From assembly GCA_963716525.1 (NCBI GenBank), contig OY970315.1, positions 2,232,001 through 2,296,000 on the forward strand: a DNA stretch of 64,000 nt, in the 5' to 3' direction. The position numbers and the translations under genes are program-made. Origin of the DNA: JBBREP01 sp963716525 (GTDB taxonomy: Bacteria > Actinomycetota > Acidimicrobiia > IMCC26256 > PALSA-610). The notes under the pieces were generated by a model, which was not told the DNA's origin, searched no databases, and worked only from the letters and a program-made list of their open reading frames with translations. Shown in pieces: positions 7,553 through 17,208 of the stretch. Numbering within the stretch: the first letter of the stretch is position 1; each line of letters opens with the position of its first letter.

Positions 7553-8881
7553 GTGCGCCGCCGATCGCTGCGCCACACCGCGCCTGCGGCTGTGGCGGCC
7601 TGCCTCGTTGTCACTGCGTTTCTTGGCGCCGGCTTGGCGGCGGCCCGCCCAGAGGGGGCACGGCGCTTTCTCGCCGGCGCCTCCTACGTCGGCGGTGCGG
7701 CGACCGTCGACGGGCTCGGTTACTGGGCCGTCGACGCCGCGGGAAATGTCACCGCGTTCGGTGACGCGCACGTGTACGCGCAGCACGCCGGGCAGACACG
7801 CGGCTTTCCCGTGGTCGGCTTCGCGGCCCGGCACGACGGCACCGGCTACTACGAGGTCGGCGCCGACGGGAGCGTCGCCACGTTCGGTGGTGCCGCCTAC
7901 TTCGGCTCCATGGCCGGCCGGCCGCTGTGGGAACCGATCGTGGGGATCGCGGTGACACCGTCCGATCACGGCTACTGGCTCGTTGCGAGCGACGGTGGGA
8001 TCTTCAGCTTCGGCGACGCGCACTTCTACGGCTCGACCGGCGCCATGCGGTTGAACCAGCCGGTGGTCGGCATGTCGTCGACCGCGACCGGCCGGGGTTA
8101 CTGGCTCGTTGCGAGCGACGGTGGGATCTTCAGCTTCGGCGACGCGCACTTCTACGGATCGACCGGGGCGATGCGCCTGGTACGGCCGGTGCTCGCTATG
8201 ACCGCGACCCCGACCGGGCGCGGATACTGGCTCGTTGCGAGCGACGGCGGGATCTTCACCTTCGGCGACGCCGCCTTCCGTGGCTCGCTCGGTGGGGCGC
8301 CGCGCGCGCATCCGATCGTCGGGATGTCGCCGACGCCGACGTCGCTCGGCTACTGGATGTTCAGCGACGATGGCGACGTCATCGGCTTCGGCGACGCGAT
8401 GTTCTACGGCTCGATCACGCGAGCGCCGCCTGGCACCGCGTCCATCGTGTTCCCGTTCCAGAACAAAGCCATCGCCGCGCCCTCCACATGGTGGAGCCAG
8501 GATGCCGGAGTCGACATCGCGCCGCGCCACGGCGAGTGCGGCAACGCCGCGGTGATCGTGGCCAGCGCCCCGGGCACGATCGTGCGCGAGGGCATCAACG
8601 GTTTCGGCCCCGACACGCCGGTGCTGCAGGTCGACAGCGGTCCGCTGGCCGGTCGCTACATCTATTACGGGCACACGCTCGGCGATCTGGTGGCGGTCGG
8701 CGCGCACGTCTCGGCCGGTCAGCCGATCACCCACGTGGGTTGCGGCATCGTGGGCAACTCGAGCGGTCCCCACATCGAGATCGGCATCAGCCAGCCCGGC
8801 GGCTGGTACGTGCCGCCGATCCACGCCACCTCGCAGGAGATGTGGGACATGCTGATCGCCGGAGCCGCACCGAGCTCCTGA
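7553..8881 (+). CDS. secreted repeat (propeller-like) protein with degenerate M23 peptidase domain
   Basis: 442 residues, GTG start at 7553, signal peptide ending near 'GLAAARP'. Residues 45-285 hold about six repeats of 42 residues with the core 'GYWLVASDGGIFSFGDAHFY', common in secreted Acidimicrobiia and related actinobacterial proteins and probably a beta-propeller. Residues 300-440 resemble the LytM/M23 peptidase fold ('WSQDAGVDIAP', 'GRYIYYGHTLGDLVAVGAHV', 'NSSGPHIEIGI'). In active M23 enzymes zinc is bound by the His and Asp of H-x3-D and by the second His of H-x-H. Here these read QDAGVD and HIE, so two of the three ligands are missing. The domain is probably a non-catalytic wall-binding module. 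Confidence 0.75.
   Translation: MRRRSLRHTAPAAVAACLVVTAFLGAGLAAARPEGARRFLAGASYVGGAATVDGLGYWAVDAAGNVTAFGDAHVYAQHAGQTRGFPVVGFAARHDGTGYYEVGADGSVATFGGAAYFGSMAGRPLWEPIVGIAVTPSDHGYWLVASDGGIFSFGDAHFYGSTGAMRLNQPVVGMSSTATGRGYWLVASDGGIFSFGDAHFYGSTGAMRLVRPVLAMTATPTGRGYWLVASDGGIFTFGDAAFRGSLGGAPRAHPIVGMSPTPTSLGYWMFSDDGDVIGFGDAMFYGSITRAPPGTASIVFPFQNKAIAAPSTWWSQDAGVDIAPRHGECGNAAVIVASAPGTIVREGINGFGPDTPVLQVDSGPLAGRYIYYGHTLGDLVAVGAHVSAGQPITHVGCGIVGNSSGPHIEIGISQPGGWYVPPIHATSQEMWDMLIAGAAPSS
7973..8260 (+). repeat. near-identical 126-bp coding repeats in the secreted protein
   Basis: The DNA from 7973 to about 8029 recurs almost exactly at 8099-8155 (one period of 126 bp, 42 codons), and a third copy with a few changes begins at 8225. 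Identity at silent positions points to recent duplication or gene conversion inside the gene, not just protein-level conservation. Confidence 0.75.
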
Positions 8882-8944
8882 TCGCGACGAAGGCAAAACC
8901 CGGCGCTGCGCGTACGCTGACCGTGCACGAACCCCGGAGGTGTC

Positions 8945-9688
8945 ATGCACGCGTTCTTGCTCGTCGGCGCGGCGTTCCTCGCGTCGACGGTCGAGATGGT
9001 CGAAGCGCTCACGATCGTCCTTGCCGTCGCGGTCACGAGCGGCTGGCGTTCGGCCGGGCGGGGCGTGGCCGCCGCGCTGGTTGCGCTCGCCGCGATCGTC
9101 GCGGCGCTCGGGCCGGCGCTCGCCAAGATCCCGATCGCCTCGCTGCGGGTCGTGATCGGGATCCTGCTCCTTGTGTTCGGCCTGCAGTGGCTGCGCAAGG
9201 CGATCCTGCGCGCGTCCGGATTCAAGGCGCTGCACGACGAGGACGCGATCTTCGAGGAGGAGGTGCGTGACCTGCGCCGGCACGGGTCCGACCAGGAACA
9301 CGACTGGTACACGTTCACAGTGGCGTTCAAGGGCGTGTTCCTCGAAGGTCTCGAGGTCGCGTTCATCGTCGTGACGTTCGGCGGGTCGCAGCACAAGGTC
9401 GGTCTCGCCGCCATCGGTGCCGGCGCGGCCCTGGTCGTGGTGCTGCTCGTGGGCGCAATCGTGCACGCGCCGCTCTCGCGGGTGCCCGAGAACACGCTGA
9501 AGTTCGGGGTCGGGGTGATGCTCACGTCGTTCGGCACGTTTTGGAGCGGTGAGGGCATCGGCGTCGCGTGGCCGGGAAGCGACGCCGCGCTGGTCGCGAT
9601 GGTCGGGTTCGTGCTGCTCGTCGCGCTCGGCCTCACGCAATGGCTCCGGCGCAGCGCGCCGGTCGCGCTCGTGAGCGAGGCCGCGTGA
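8945..9688 (+). CDS. COG4280-type integral membrane protein
   Basis: 247 residues with about seven predicted membrane helices. Two internal motifs look alike: 'STVEMVEALTIVLAVAVTSG' near residue 15 and 'VFLEGLEVAFIVVTFGG' near residue 137. The E-G-L-E pattern within a helix recalls the acidic motif of FTR1-like permeases, though the family is annotated only as a predicted membrane protein. A soluble loop (about 95-125) is strongly acidic and His-containing ('HDEDAIFEEEVRDLRRHGSD'), which would suit metal handling; that is inference. Start ATG 8945 follows GGAGG (8936-8940). The stop overlaps the next start (GTGA). Confidence 0.65.
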   Translation: MHAFLLVGAAFLASTVEMVEALTIVLAVAVTSGWRSAGRGVAAALVALAAIVAALGPALAKIPIASLRVVIGILLLVFGLQWLRKAILRASGFKALHDEDAIFEEEVRDLRRHGSDQEHDWYTFTVAFKGVFLEGLEVAFIVVTFGGSQHKVGLAAIGAGAALVVVLLVGAIVHAPLSRVPENTLKFGVGVMLTSFGTFWSGEGIGVAWPGSDAALVAMVGFVLLVALGLTQWLRRSAPVALVSEAA

Positions 9689-9891
9689 ACCGGATCAAGC
9701 AGTTCGGCCACTTCTGGTACGACTTCGTGGTAGGCGACGACTGGCGGATCGCCGTATCGGTGGTGCTGCTCCTCGCGGTCACGGCGCTGATCACACGCCG
9801 TTGGGACGCGTGGCCGCTCCTCCCGCTCGGCATCGTGCTCACGCTCGCGGCGTCGCTCCGGCGCGCCACCCGCCCGTCCCGCTCCGGCTGA
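9685..9891 (+). CDS. small membrane protein, translationally coupled to the previous gene
   Basis: GTG at 9685 overlaps the preceding TGA. The 68-residue product has two hydrophobic segments, 'RIAVSVVLLLAVTALI' and 'WPLLPLGIVLTLAASL', separated by a short basic/Trp loop. The family is unknown to me. The strict overlap suggests a subunit or accessory factor of the COG4280-like protein. It ends 15 bp before the convergent guaA stop. Confidence 0.55.
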   Translation: MNRIKQFGHFWYDFVVGDDWRIAVSVVLLLAVTALITRRWDAWPLLPLGIVLTLAASLRRATRPSRSG

Positions 9892-9906
9892 ACGCGAAGC
9901 GGGGCG

Positions 9907-11497
9907 CTACTCCCACTCGATCGAGGCGGGCGGCTTCGACGTGATGTCGACGAGCACGCGGTTCACCTGATCGATCTCGTTCGTGATGCGCGTGGAGATG
10001 CGCTCGAGCACGTCGTCGGGCAGGCGCGCCCAGTCGGCCGTCATCGCGTCCTCGCTCGTGACCGGACGGAGCACGATCGGGTGGCCGTAGGTGCGTGCGT
10101 CGCCTTGCACACCCACCGAACGGACGTCGGCGAGCAGCACCACCGGGAGTTGCCAGACCGCGCGCGTCAAGCCCGCGTTGTCGATCTCCTCCCGGGCGAT
10201 CGCGTCGGCGTCGCGCAGGATCGCGAGGTTCTCGCGGGTGACCTTGCCGATGATGCGGATCGCGAGCCCCGGCCCCGGGAACGGCTGGCGCCACACGAGC
10301 GCCTCCGGCAACCCGAGCGCGATGCCGAGCTCGCGCACCTCGTCCTTGAACAACTGGCGCAACGGCTCGATCAGGCGGAATTTCATGCGCTTCGGCAGCC
10401 CGCCGACGTTGTGGTGGCTCTTGATGTTCGCGGTGCCGCTGCCGCCGCCCGACTCCACCACGTCGGGGTACAGCGTGCCTTGCACGAGGTACTCGATATC
10501 GCCCTCGTGGTGCGCCTCGCCCACGATCTCTGCGGCCGACTCCTCGAAGATGCGGATGAACTCGCGCCCGATGATCTTGCGCTTGCGCTCGGGGTCGCGG
10601 GTGGTCGCGAGCTTGTCGACGAAGCGGTCCACGGCGTCGACCACCTTGAGGCGCACGCCGGTGGCGGCCACGTAGTCGCGCGTCACCTGCTCACGCTCGC
10701 CCTTGCGCAGCAGGCCGTGGTCGACGAACACGCAGGTGAGCTGGTCGCCGACCGCCTCGTGCACGAGCGCGGCCGCAACGGCCGAGTCGACGCCGCCCGA
10801 CAGCGCGCAGATCACATGGCCCGACCCGACGCGCGTGCGGATGTCGTCGACCGCTTCGGCGATGATGTTCGACGGCGTCCAGGTCGGCGCCAGGCCCGCG
10901 CCCTCGTAGAGGAATCGCTCGAGGACGGCTTGACCGTTGGCGGTATGCCGCACCTCGGGATGCCACTGCACGCCGAACAGGCGAGCGGCGCGGGTCCTCG
11001 AATGCGGCGATCTCGACCGCGTCGGTGGCGGCCGTGACGCGGAATCCGGCGGGTGCGCCGACCACGGCGTCGCCGTGCGACATCCACACCTCTTGGACGC
11101 CGGGAAGGCCCGCGAACAAGATGGCATCGGACCCCACGGTGGCTTTCGTACGCCCGAACTCGCGCCGGCCGGTGCGCTGCACGCCGCCGCCGAGCCCCTG
11201 GGCCATCACCTGGAAGCCATAACAGATCCCGAGCACCGGCACACCCGCGCCGAACAGGGCCGGGTCGATGTCGGGCGCGCCGTCGGCGTACACACTCGAC
11301 GGCCCACCGGACAGGATGATCGCCGCCGGCCGCTTCGCGAGCATCTCGGCCACCGGCATGTGGTGCGGCACGATCTCGCTGTACACGTGCGCCTCGCGCA
11401 CGCGGCGGGCGATCAGCTGCGCGTACTGGGCGCCGAAGTCGACGACGAGCACCGCCCCCTCACGAGGCCTGCTCGCCGGAGCCGCTCGCTCTCCCAT
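9907..11497 (-). CDS. guaA: GMP synthase (glutamine-hydrolysing), frameshifted
   Basis: Converts XMP to GMP with glutamine and ATP in the cytoplasm, the last step of guanine nucleotide synthesis. The N-terminal class I glutamine amidotransferase domain (residues 15-200) has the nucleophile in 'VLGICYGFQVMAQ' and the His/Glu pair in 'FGVQWHPEV'. The ATP pyrophosphatase domain has the P-loop 'ALSGGVDSAVAAALV', and the C-terminal dimerisation domain ends in the classic 'SKPPASIEWE'. One extra C near 10985-11005 puts the two halves in different frames. Removing it gives 529 codons, the normal size. Start ATG 11497; a TTG six bases upstream is less likely. An essential gene is expected to be intact, so this slip is probably a sequence error. 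Confidence 0.92.
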
Positions 11498-11520
11498 GCG
11501 CAATTCTTACACCCGCGGCG

Positions 11521-13602
11521 TCAGCTTCGGTGCACCAGCACGACGACCGAGCGGGCCGCGACAGCGAGCTCGGCGCCGGCGGTCGTGGCCGGTTCGAGCA
11601 CTTCGTTGGTGTCGACCACGATCTCCCAGCTACCACCCCATTGCTTCGGCAGCGTCCAGTCGAGCGTGCCCTCGGACGCGTTGAGGATGAGCAGGAACGA
11701 GTCGTCGACCAGCGCCTGGCCGCGCTGGTCGCGTTCGGCGATGGTGTCACCGTTGAGGAACACGGCGACGGCGCGCGCGTAATCGGCGCCCCAGTCGGCG
11801 TCGTCCATCTCGGTGGCGTCGGGTCGCAGCCAGCAGATGTCGACCGTGCCGCGCAACGGCCGGCCCTGGAACCAGTGGCGCCGCCGGAACACGGGGTGAT
11901 CACGGCGCAGCGCGATCACCTCACGCGCGAACGACCGCAGCTTCTCGTCGACAGCGTCCCAGTGCCACCAGGAGATGTCGTTGTCCTGGCAGTAGGCGTT
12001 GTTGTTCCCGCGCTGGGTGCGGCCGATCTCCCCGCCGCCGAGCAACATCGGCACGCCCTGAGACAGGAGCAGGGTGGTGAGGAAATTGCGCTGCTGCCGG
12101 TGGCGCAACGCGAGCACGTCGACATCCTCGGTCGGGCCTTCCACACCGCAGTTCCACGACCGGTTGTACGACTCGCCGTCGCGGTTCTCCTCGCCGTTGG
12201 CCTCGTTGTGCTTGTCGTCGTACGCCACGAGGTCGGCGAGGGTGAAGCCGTCGTGGGCAGTGACGAAATTGATGCTCGCGACGGGCCGCCGGCCGTCGTC
12301 CTGGTACAGGTCGGAGCTGCCCGTGAGCCGCGATGCGAGCTCGGCCAGCGTCGCGGGCTGACCCCGCCAGAAGTCGCGCACGGTGTCGCGATACTTACCG
12401 TTCCACTCGGACCACACCGCGGGGAAGTTGCCGACCTGGTACCCGCCGTCGCCGATGTCCCATGGCTCGGCGATCAGCTTGACCTGGCTCACGACCGGGT
12501 CCTGCTGGATGAGGTCGAAGAAGGCCGACAGCCGATCGACCTCGTGGAACTGCCGAGCGAGCGCCGAGGCGAGATCGAAACGGAAGCCGTCCACGTGCAT
12601 CTCGCTCACCCAGTAGCGCAGCGAGTCCATGATGAGCTGCAGGCTGCGCGGATGGCTCACGTTCAAGCTGTTGCCAGTGCCGGTGGTGTCGTAATAGTGG
12701 CGCAGGTCGTCCGGCACCAGCCGGTAGTAGGCGCTGTTGTCGATGCCCTTGAACGACAGCGTCGGGCCGAGATGGTTGCCCTCGGCGGTGTGGTTGTAGA
12801 CGACGTCGAGGATCACCTCGATGCCGGCGCCGTGCAGGGTCCGGACCATCGCCTTGAACTCCTGCACCTGCTCACCCAGACCGCCCGACGCGTAGCCGTT
12901 GTGCGGCGCGAAGTAGCCAATCGAGTTGTAGCCCCAGTAGTTCGACAGCCCGCGCTGCACGAGATGGGCGTCGTGCACGAACTGGTGCACGGGCATGAGC
13001 TCCACGGCGGTGATGCCGAGGTCGCGCAGGTAGTCGACCGCCACCGGGTGCGCGAGGCCCGCGTAGGTGCCGCGCAACGGCCCGGGGATCTCAGGATGCG
13101 TGGCCGTGAAGCCTTTCACGTGCAGCTCGTAGATCACCGTCTCGTGGAGCGGCGTGCCCGGCGGGCGGTCGTTGCCCCAGTCGAAGTACGGGTTGTGCAC
13201 CACGCTCTTCGGCACGTGCGGCGCGCTGTCGTCGTCGTTGCGCGAGTACTCGTCGCCGAAGTCGTAGCCGAAGCAGGCCTGGTTCCAGTCGACTTCGCCG
13301 TCGATCGCCTTGGCGTACGGGTCGAGGAGAAGCTTGGCGGGATTGCAGCGCAGGCCGGCCTCCGGTTCCCAGGGGCCGTGCACGCGCATGCCGTACCGCT
13401 GGCCGGGCGCGACCGACGGCAGGTACACGTGCCAGCAGTGCGCGTCGACCTCGGCGAACGGTACGACCGTCTCCTCCCCGCGGGCGTCGAACAGGCAGAG
13501 GTCGACGGCCGCGGCCGCTTCCGAGAACAGCGAGAAGTTCGTGCCGGCGCCGTCGTAGGTGGCGCCGAAGGGGTACGGCCATCCCGGCCACGCCTCGGTC
13601 AC
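11521..13602 (-). CDS. glgX: glycogen debranching enzyme GlgX (isoamylase-type, GH13)
   Basis: 693 residues, full length. An N-terminal CBM48 domain ('PFGATYDGAGTNFSLFSEAA') is followed by the GH13 barrel: 'VYNHTAEGNHLGPTLSFKGI', nucleophile Asp in 'GFRFDLASA', acid/base Glu in 'LIAEPWDIG', and third Asp in 'VTAHDGFTLADL'. The 'GGGEIGRTQRGNNNAYCQDN' stretch is characteristic of GlgX/TreX debranching enzymes, which cleave alpha-1,6 branches. Start is GTG 13602, overlapping the malQ stop (GTGA). Last gene of the minus-strand glucan operon. By freeing linear maltodextrins it feeds TreY and MalQ. Confidence 0.93.
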   Translation of the reverse strand: MTEAWPGWPYPFGATYDGAGTNFSLFSEAAAAVDLCLFDARGEETVVPFAEVDAHCWHVYLPSVAPGQRYGMRVHGPWEPEAGLRCNPAKLLLDPYAKAIDGEVDWNQACFGYDFGDEYSRNDDDSAPHVPKSVVHNPYFDWGNDRPPGTPLHETVIYELHVKGFTATHPEIPGPLRGTYAGLAHPVAVDYLRDLGITAVELMPVHQFVHDAHLVQRGLSNYWGYNSIGYFAPHNGYASGGLGEQVQEFKAMVRTLHGAGIEVILDVVYNHTAEGNHLGPTLSFKGIDNSAYYRLVPDDLRHYYDTTGTGNSLNVSHPRSLQLIMDSLRYWVSEMHVDGFRFDLASALARQFHEVDRLSAFFDLIQQDPVVSQVKLIAEPWDIGDGGYQVGNFPAVWSEWNGKYRDTVRDFWRGQPATLAELASRLTGSSDLYQDDGRRPVASINFVTAHDGFTLADLVAYDDKHNEANGEENRDGESYNRSWNCGVEGPTEDVDVLALRHRQQRNFLTTLLLSQGVPMLLGGGEIGRTQRGNNNAYCQDNDISWWHWDAVDEKLRSFAREVIALRRDHPVFRRRHWFQGRPLRGTVDICWLRPDATEMDDADWGADYARAVAVFLNGDTIAERDQRGQALVDDSFLLILNASEGTLDWTLPKQWGGSWEIVVDTNEVLEPATTAGAELAVAARSVVVLVHRS

Positions 13603-15453
13603 GTGACGGCTTCCGTCAACCGGGCCGCGACCTGCGCCGCGAGCGGGTGCTCCTCGATCTCTTCGAGTTGCACCGGCAGCGCCAGCGACCAGTTCGGCCG
13701 GTGGCCGTCGGCGCCGGGGATGTTCGGCCGGTCCGGCGAGGCCACCGCGTCGTCGAGCGTGGCCGCGAGCAGCACGGCCGGCGCGCGGGCGAGCAGGTCG
13801 TGCGCGGCACGCACCGCGTCGTCGCTGGTCGCGTGCGGGTCGAGCCCGGCGCGTCGCGCGAGATGGTCACGCACCGCTTCCTGGCTCTCCTCGTTCGGCT
13901 CCAGCCCGGCGTCGCGTTGCGCGGTGGTGTCGCTGCGGGTCCACAGACCGACCACCGTAGGCAGGTCGTGCGTCGTGACCGCAGCGAGCGCCTGCGCCGG
14001 CCACTGCGGCGGTTCCTGATCCTCGAACCACAGGAGCCGGTACGAGAGCATGCCGTGCTCGGCCATCGCCGCGCGAACGGAGTCCTCGACGGTGCCGAGA
14101 TCCTCGCCCACCACGAAAGCGCCGGCGCGCATGCTCTCGAGCGCCACGATCGCGAACAGGTCGTCGGCCGGATAGCGCACGTACACGCCGTCGGACGGTT
14201 CGTTGCCGTCGGGCACCCACCACAGCCGGGAAAGGCCCATCACGTGGTCGATCCGCAGCCCGCCACCGGGCGCCATCGACGACCGGATCGTCTCGACGAA
14301 CGGTCGGTAGGCGGCGGCGCGCAACGCCGCCGGCACGAACGGCGGCAGGCCCCAGTTCTGGCCCTGCCGGTTGAACTCGTCGGGTGGCGCACCGACGGTC
14401 ACGCCCGCCGCGAGGACGCCCTGCCACTCCCACGCGTCGAAGCCGTCGGGATCGACGCCGATCGGCAGGTCCTGCACCAGCGCGACGTGCGGTTCGCGTG
14501 CCGTGGCGCCGCGCAGTTGCGACGCGGTAAGCCACTGCAGCCAGGCGAAGAACTGCGCCCGGTCGCGCAGCGTCGCGTCGGAAGCTGTCGCGCGCAGCGC
14601 CGTTGCGGGCTGCTGCAGACCGCTCGGCCAGTCGCGCCAGCGCGTGCCGTGCCGTTCGACGAGCGCGCACCATGCCGCGAAGCGATCGAGCGCGCCGGGC
14701 TGCGCGGCGCGCCACTCCTCGAACCCGCCGAGCGTCGGTCCCGCCGCCCACACCGCTTCGAGCGCGGCGAGCTTGAGCGCCCACACTTCGTCCCGGTGGA
14801 TCACGCGCTGCTCGCCGAGCCCGGCCGCGGCGCGCGCGGCGCGCGCGACGGCGGCGCGCGCGGTCTCGGTGTCGTGCGCGCCGGGTACGTCGGTGACGCG
14901 GAGATAGATCGGGTTGAGGAAGCGGCGGGTGGCGGGGAAGTAGGGGCTCGGTTGTTGCGGGCACGTCGGGTGGACGGCGCCGAGCGGGTTCACGAGCACG
15001 AACCGCGCGCCGCACCTCGACGCCCAGTGCCGCGAGCTCTTGGAGATCGCCGAGGTCGCCGATACCCCAGCTCGCGCGCGAGCGGGCTGCGTAGAGCTGC
15101 GCGGCCCATCCCCACGCCCGGCGGTCCGGATGGTGGCAGCGGGCCGGCGCCACGACGACCGGCTGCTCCTCGCCGGCGGCCACGCCGGACGGCTCGTACC
15201 GCCGGAACGTGTGATAGCCGAGTGGCGTGTCGGGTGGGAGCGCACCGTCGACCGCCACGGTGGTGCCGTCCTCGAGCGTGAGCTCGCCGCGACCGAGTGG
15301 GGGCGCGGCGATACCCGCCCTCACCACGACCGGGCCGAACCCCGTGGGCTCGCCGATGATCTCGCGTACCCGCGCGATCGTCGCCTCCGGCACCTCGTGC
15401 TCCCGCCCCGCGATGTCGAACCAGCGCGCCTCGATGCCCCACGCGTCAGCCAT
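13599..15453 (-). CDS. malQ: 4-alpha-glucanotransferase (amylomaltase, GH77), frameshifted
   Basis: Transfers maltodextrin segments between alpha-1,4 glucans. Corrected length is 617 residues. An N-terminal extension with a beta-rich domain ('GELTLEDGTTVAVDGALP') precedes the GH77 barrel, which starts at 'SRASWGIGDLGDLQELAALG'. Nucleophile Asp is in 'GLRIDHVMGLSRLWW', Glu in 'VVGEDLGTVED', third Asp in 'VTTHDLPTVVGLW'; 'FNRQGQNWGLPP' is a family hallmark. One extra base near 15005-15020 splits the gene; 1855 minus 1 nt divides by three. ATG 15453 overlaps the treZ stop by 8 bp. Without correction the frame falsely appears fused to treZ. Confidence 0.9.
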
Positions 15454-17208
15454 CGCCCCCGTCTCCTGGGCGGCCGCTCCGATCACGGTCGCGCACGATC
15501 GCCACCGCGTCCGGCGGCACGACCATCGCGTCACCGCGTGTCGCACCGCGCGATCGGAACCCGCGAGCAGCGTGGTGGTGCCGGGTGCGGCGAAGCGAGC
15601 CGTCTCGGTGCCGAGGTTCACGAGCAGACGCATCGTGCCACGGTGCACTACGAGCGTCGACGCCCGATCGTCGGCGTCGACCGCGACGCGATCGAGACGC
15701 GGATCGCAGAGCTCGGGATGGAGGCGGCGCAGTGCGATGAGGGCGGTGTACCACGAGAGCAGCGACCGGTGCGGCTCGCGGTCGGCCTCGTCCCACACGA
15801 GCTGCGACGCGAGGAACGTGGCGACGTCCTGAGGATCGGGCACGTCGTCCGGCGACCAACCGAATGCCGCGAACTCGTGCCGCCGGCCGTCGCTCACCGC
15901 TCGCCCGAGCTCGGCGGTGTGATCGGTGAAGTACTGGAACGGTGTGGACGCGCCCCACTCCTCGCCCTGGAAGAGCATCGGGACGAAGGGTGAGCACAGC
16001 AGCAGCGCGGCGGCCACACGGGCTCGGCCGTCGGTGGTGAGCATGCCCAGGCGCTCGCCCGCGGCGCGGTTGCCTACCTGGTCGTGGTTCTGCGTGCACA
16101 CCACGAAGCGCTGCCCGGCCAGCCCGGTCGGAGGGCGGCCGTGATGGCGGTTGCGATACGCCGACCAGGTGCCGTCGTGCACCCATGCGTGGCCGAGCGC
16201 TTTCGCGAGCAGGTCGAGGCTCCCGAAGTCCTCGTAGTACCCCGCCTTCTCGCCGGTGAGCACGGCATGCAGCGCGTGGTGCCACTCGTCCGACCAGACT
16301 GCGTCGATGCCGTACCCGCCCGCGTCGCGGCTGCGAACGACGCGCGCGTCGTTGCGATCGCTCTCGGCCAGGATGAACAGCGGGCGGCGGGTTGCCGTCG
16401 CCAGCGCGTCGACCTCGACGGCGAGTGCTTCGAGCAGGTGCACCGCGGAGTCGTCGGCGATGGCATGTACCGCATCGAGCCGCAGTCCGTCGACGTGATA
16501 GTCGCGCAACCACATCAGCGCGTTGTCGATCACGTAGTTGCGAACTTCGTCGCTTCCGGCGCCGTCGAAGTTCAGCGCCGCGCCCCAGTCCGTACGGTGG
16601 CGGTCCGAGAAGTACGGACCGAACTCGGCGAGGTAGTTGCCCGCGGGTCCGAGGTGGTTGTACACGACGTCGAGCACCACGCCGATGCCGTGCGCGTGGC
16701 ACGCGTCGATGAGGCGCTTCAAGCCGTCGGGTCCGCCATACGCGTGATGGGGCGCGTAGAGGTCGACGCCGTCGTAGCCCCACCCGCGGCTTCCCGCGAA
16801 CTCCACCACGGGCATCAGCTCGATCGCGTCGACGCCGAGGGCGGTGAGATGCTCCAGCCGCCCGGCGATACCCGCGAAGGTGCCTGCGGGTGTGAACGTG
16901 CCGACGTGGAGCTCGTACAGCACTGCACCCCGCAACGGTGCACCGCGCCAACGGTGATCGGTCCATGCGAACGCGTCGTGGTCCACCACCTCGGACAGGC
17001 CGTCGACCCCGTCGGGCTGCGACTGCGAGCGCGGGTCGGGTCGCGCCTGGCCGCCGTCGAGCGCGTAGCCGTAGCGCTCGCCTGGACGTGGCTGGGGTCC
17101 GGTCGCGTGCCACCAGCCGCGCGCCCGCGACGCCATTTCGCTCCGGTTCCGGTCCGTGACGAGCTCCACCCGGCTCGCGGTGGGGGCCCACACGGCGAAC
17201 TCACGCAT
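15446..17208 (-). CDS. treZ: malto-oligosyltrehalose trehalohydrolase, frameshifted near its end
   Basis: Releases trehalose from the malto-oligosyltrehalose made by TreY. Corrected length about 587 residues, typical. The N-terminal CBM48-like domain begins 'MREFAVWAPTASRVELVTD'; the GH13 barrel contains 'VVLDVVYNHLGPAGNYLAEF', nucleophile in 'GLRLDAVHAIADDS', Glu in 'LFILAESDRND' and Asp in 'VCTQNHDQVGNRAAG'. 'LFQGEEWGASTPFQYFTDH' is a TreZ signature. A missing base (or two extra) near 15525-15560 shifts the last 30 codons; in the right frame the protein ends 'AMVVPPDAVAIVRDRDRSGR' and stops at 15446. ATG 17208 overlaps the treY stop by 8 bp. Confidence 0.92.

Noticed and set aside
7037..9640. 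An 867-codon minus-strand open frame rich in Arg, His and Asp
   Set aside because: It is the antisense of the lipoprotein, repeat protein and COG4280 genes; high-GC codon bias keeps such shadow frames open. It has no domain and low-complexity composition.
11530..14019. An 829-codon plus-strand open frame opposite glgX and malQ
   Set aside because: Shadow of two strongly supported enzymes on the other strand, rich in Val, Arg and Glu with no recognisable motif.
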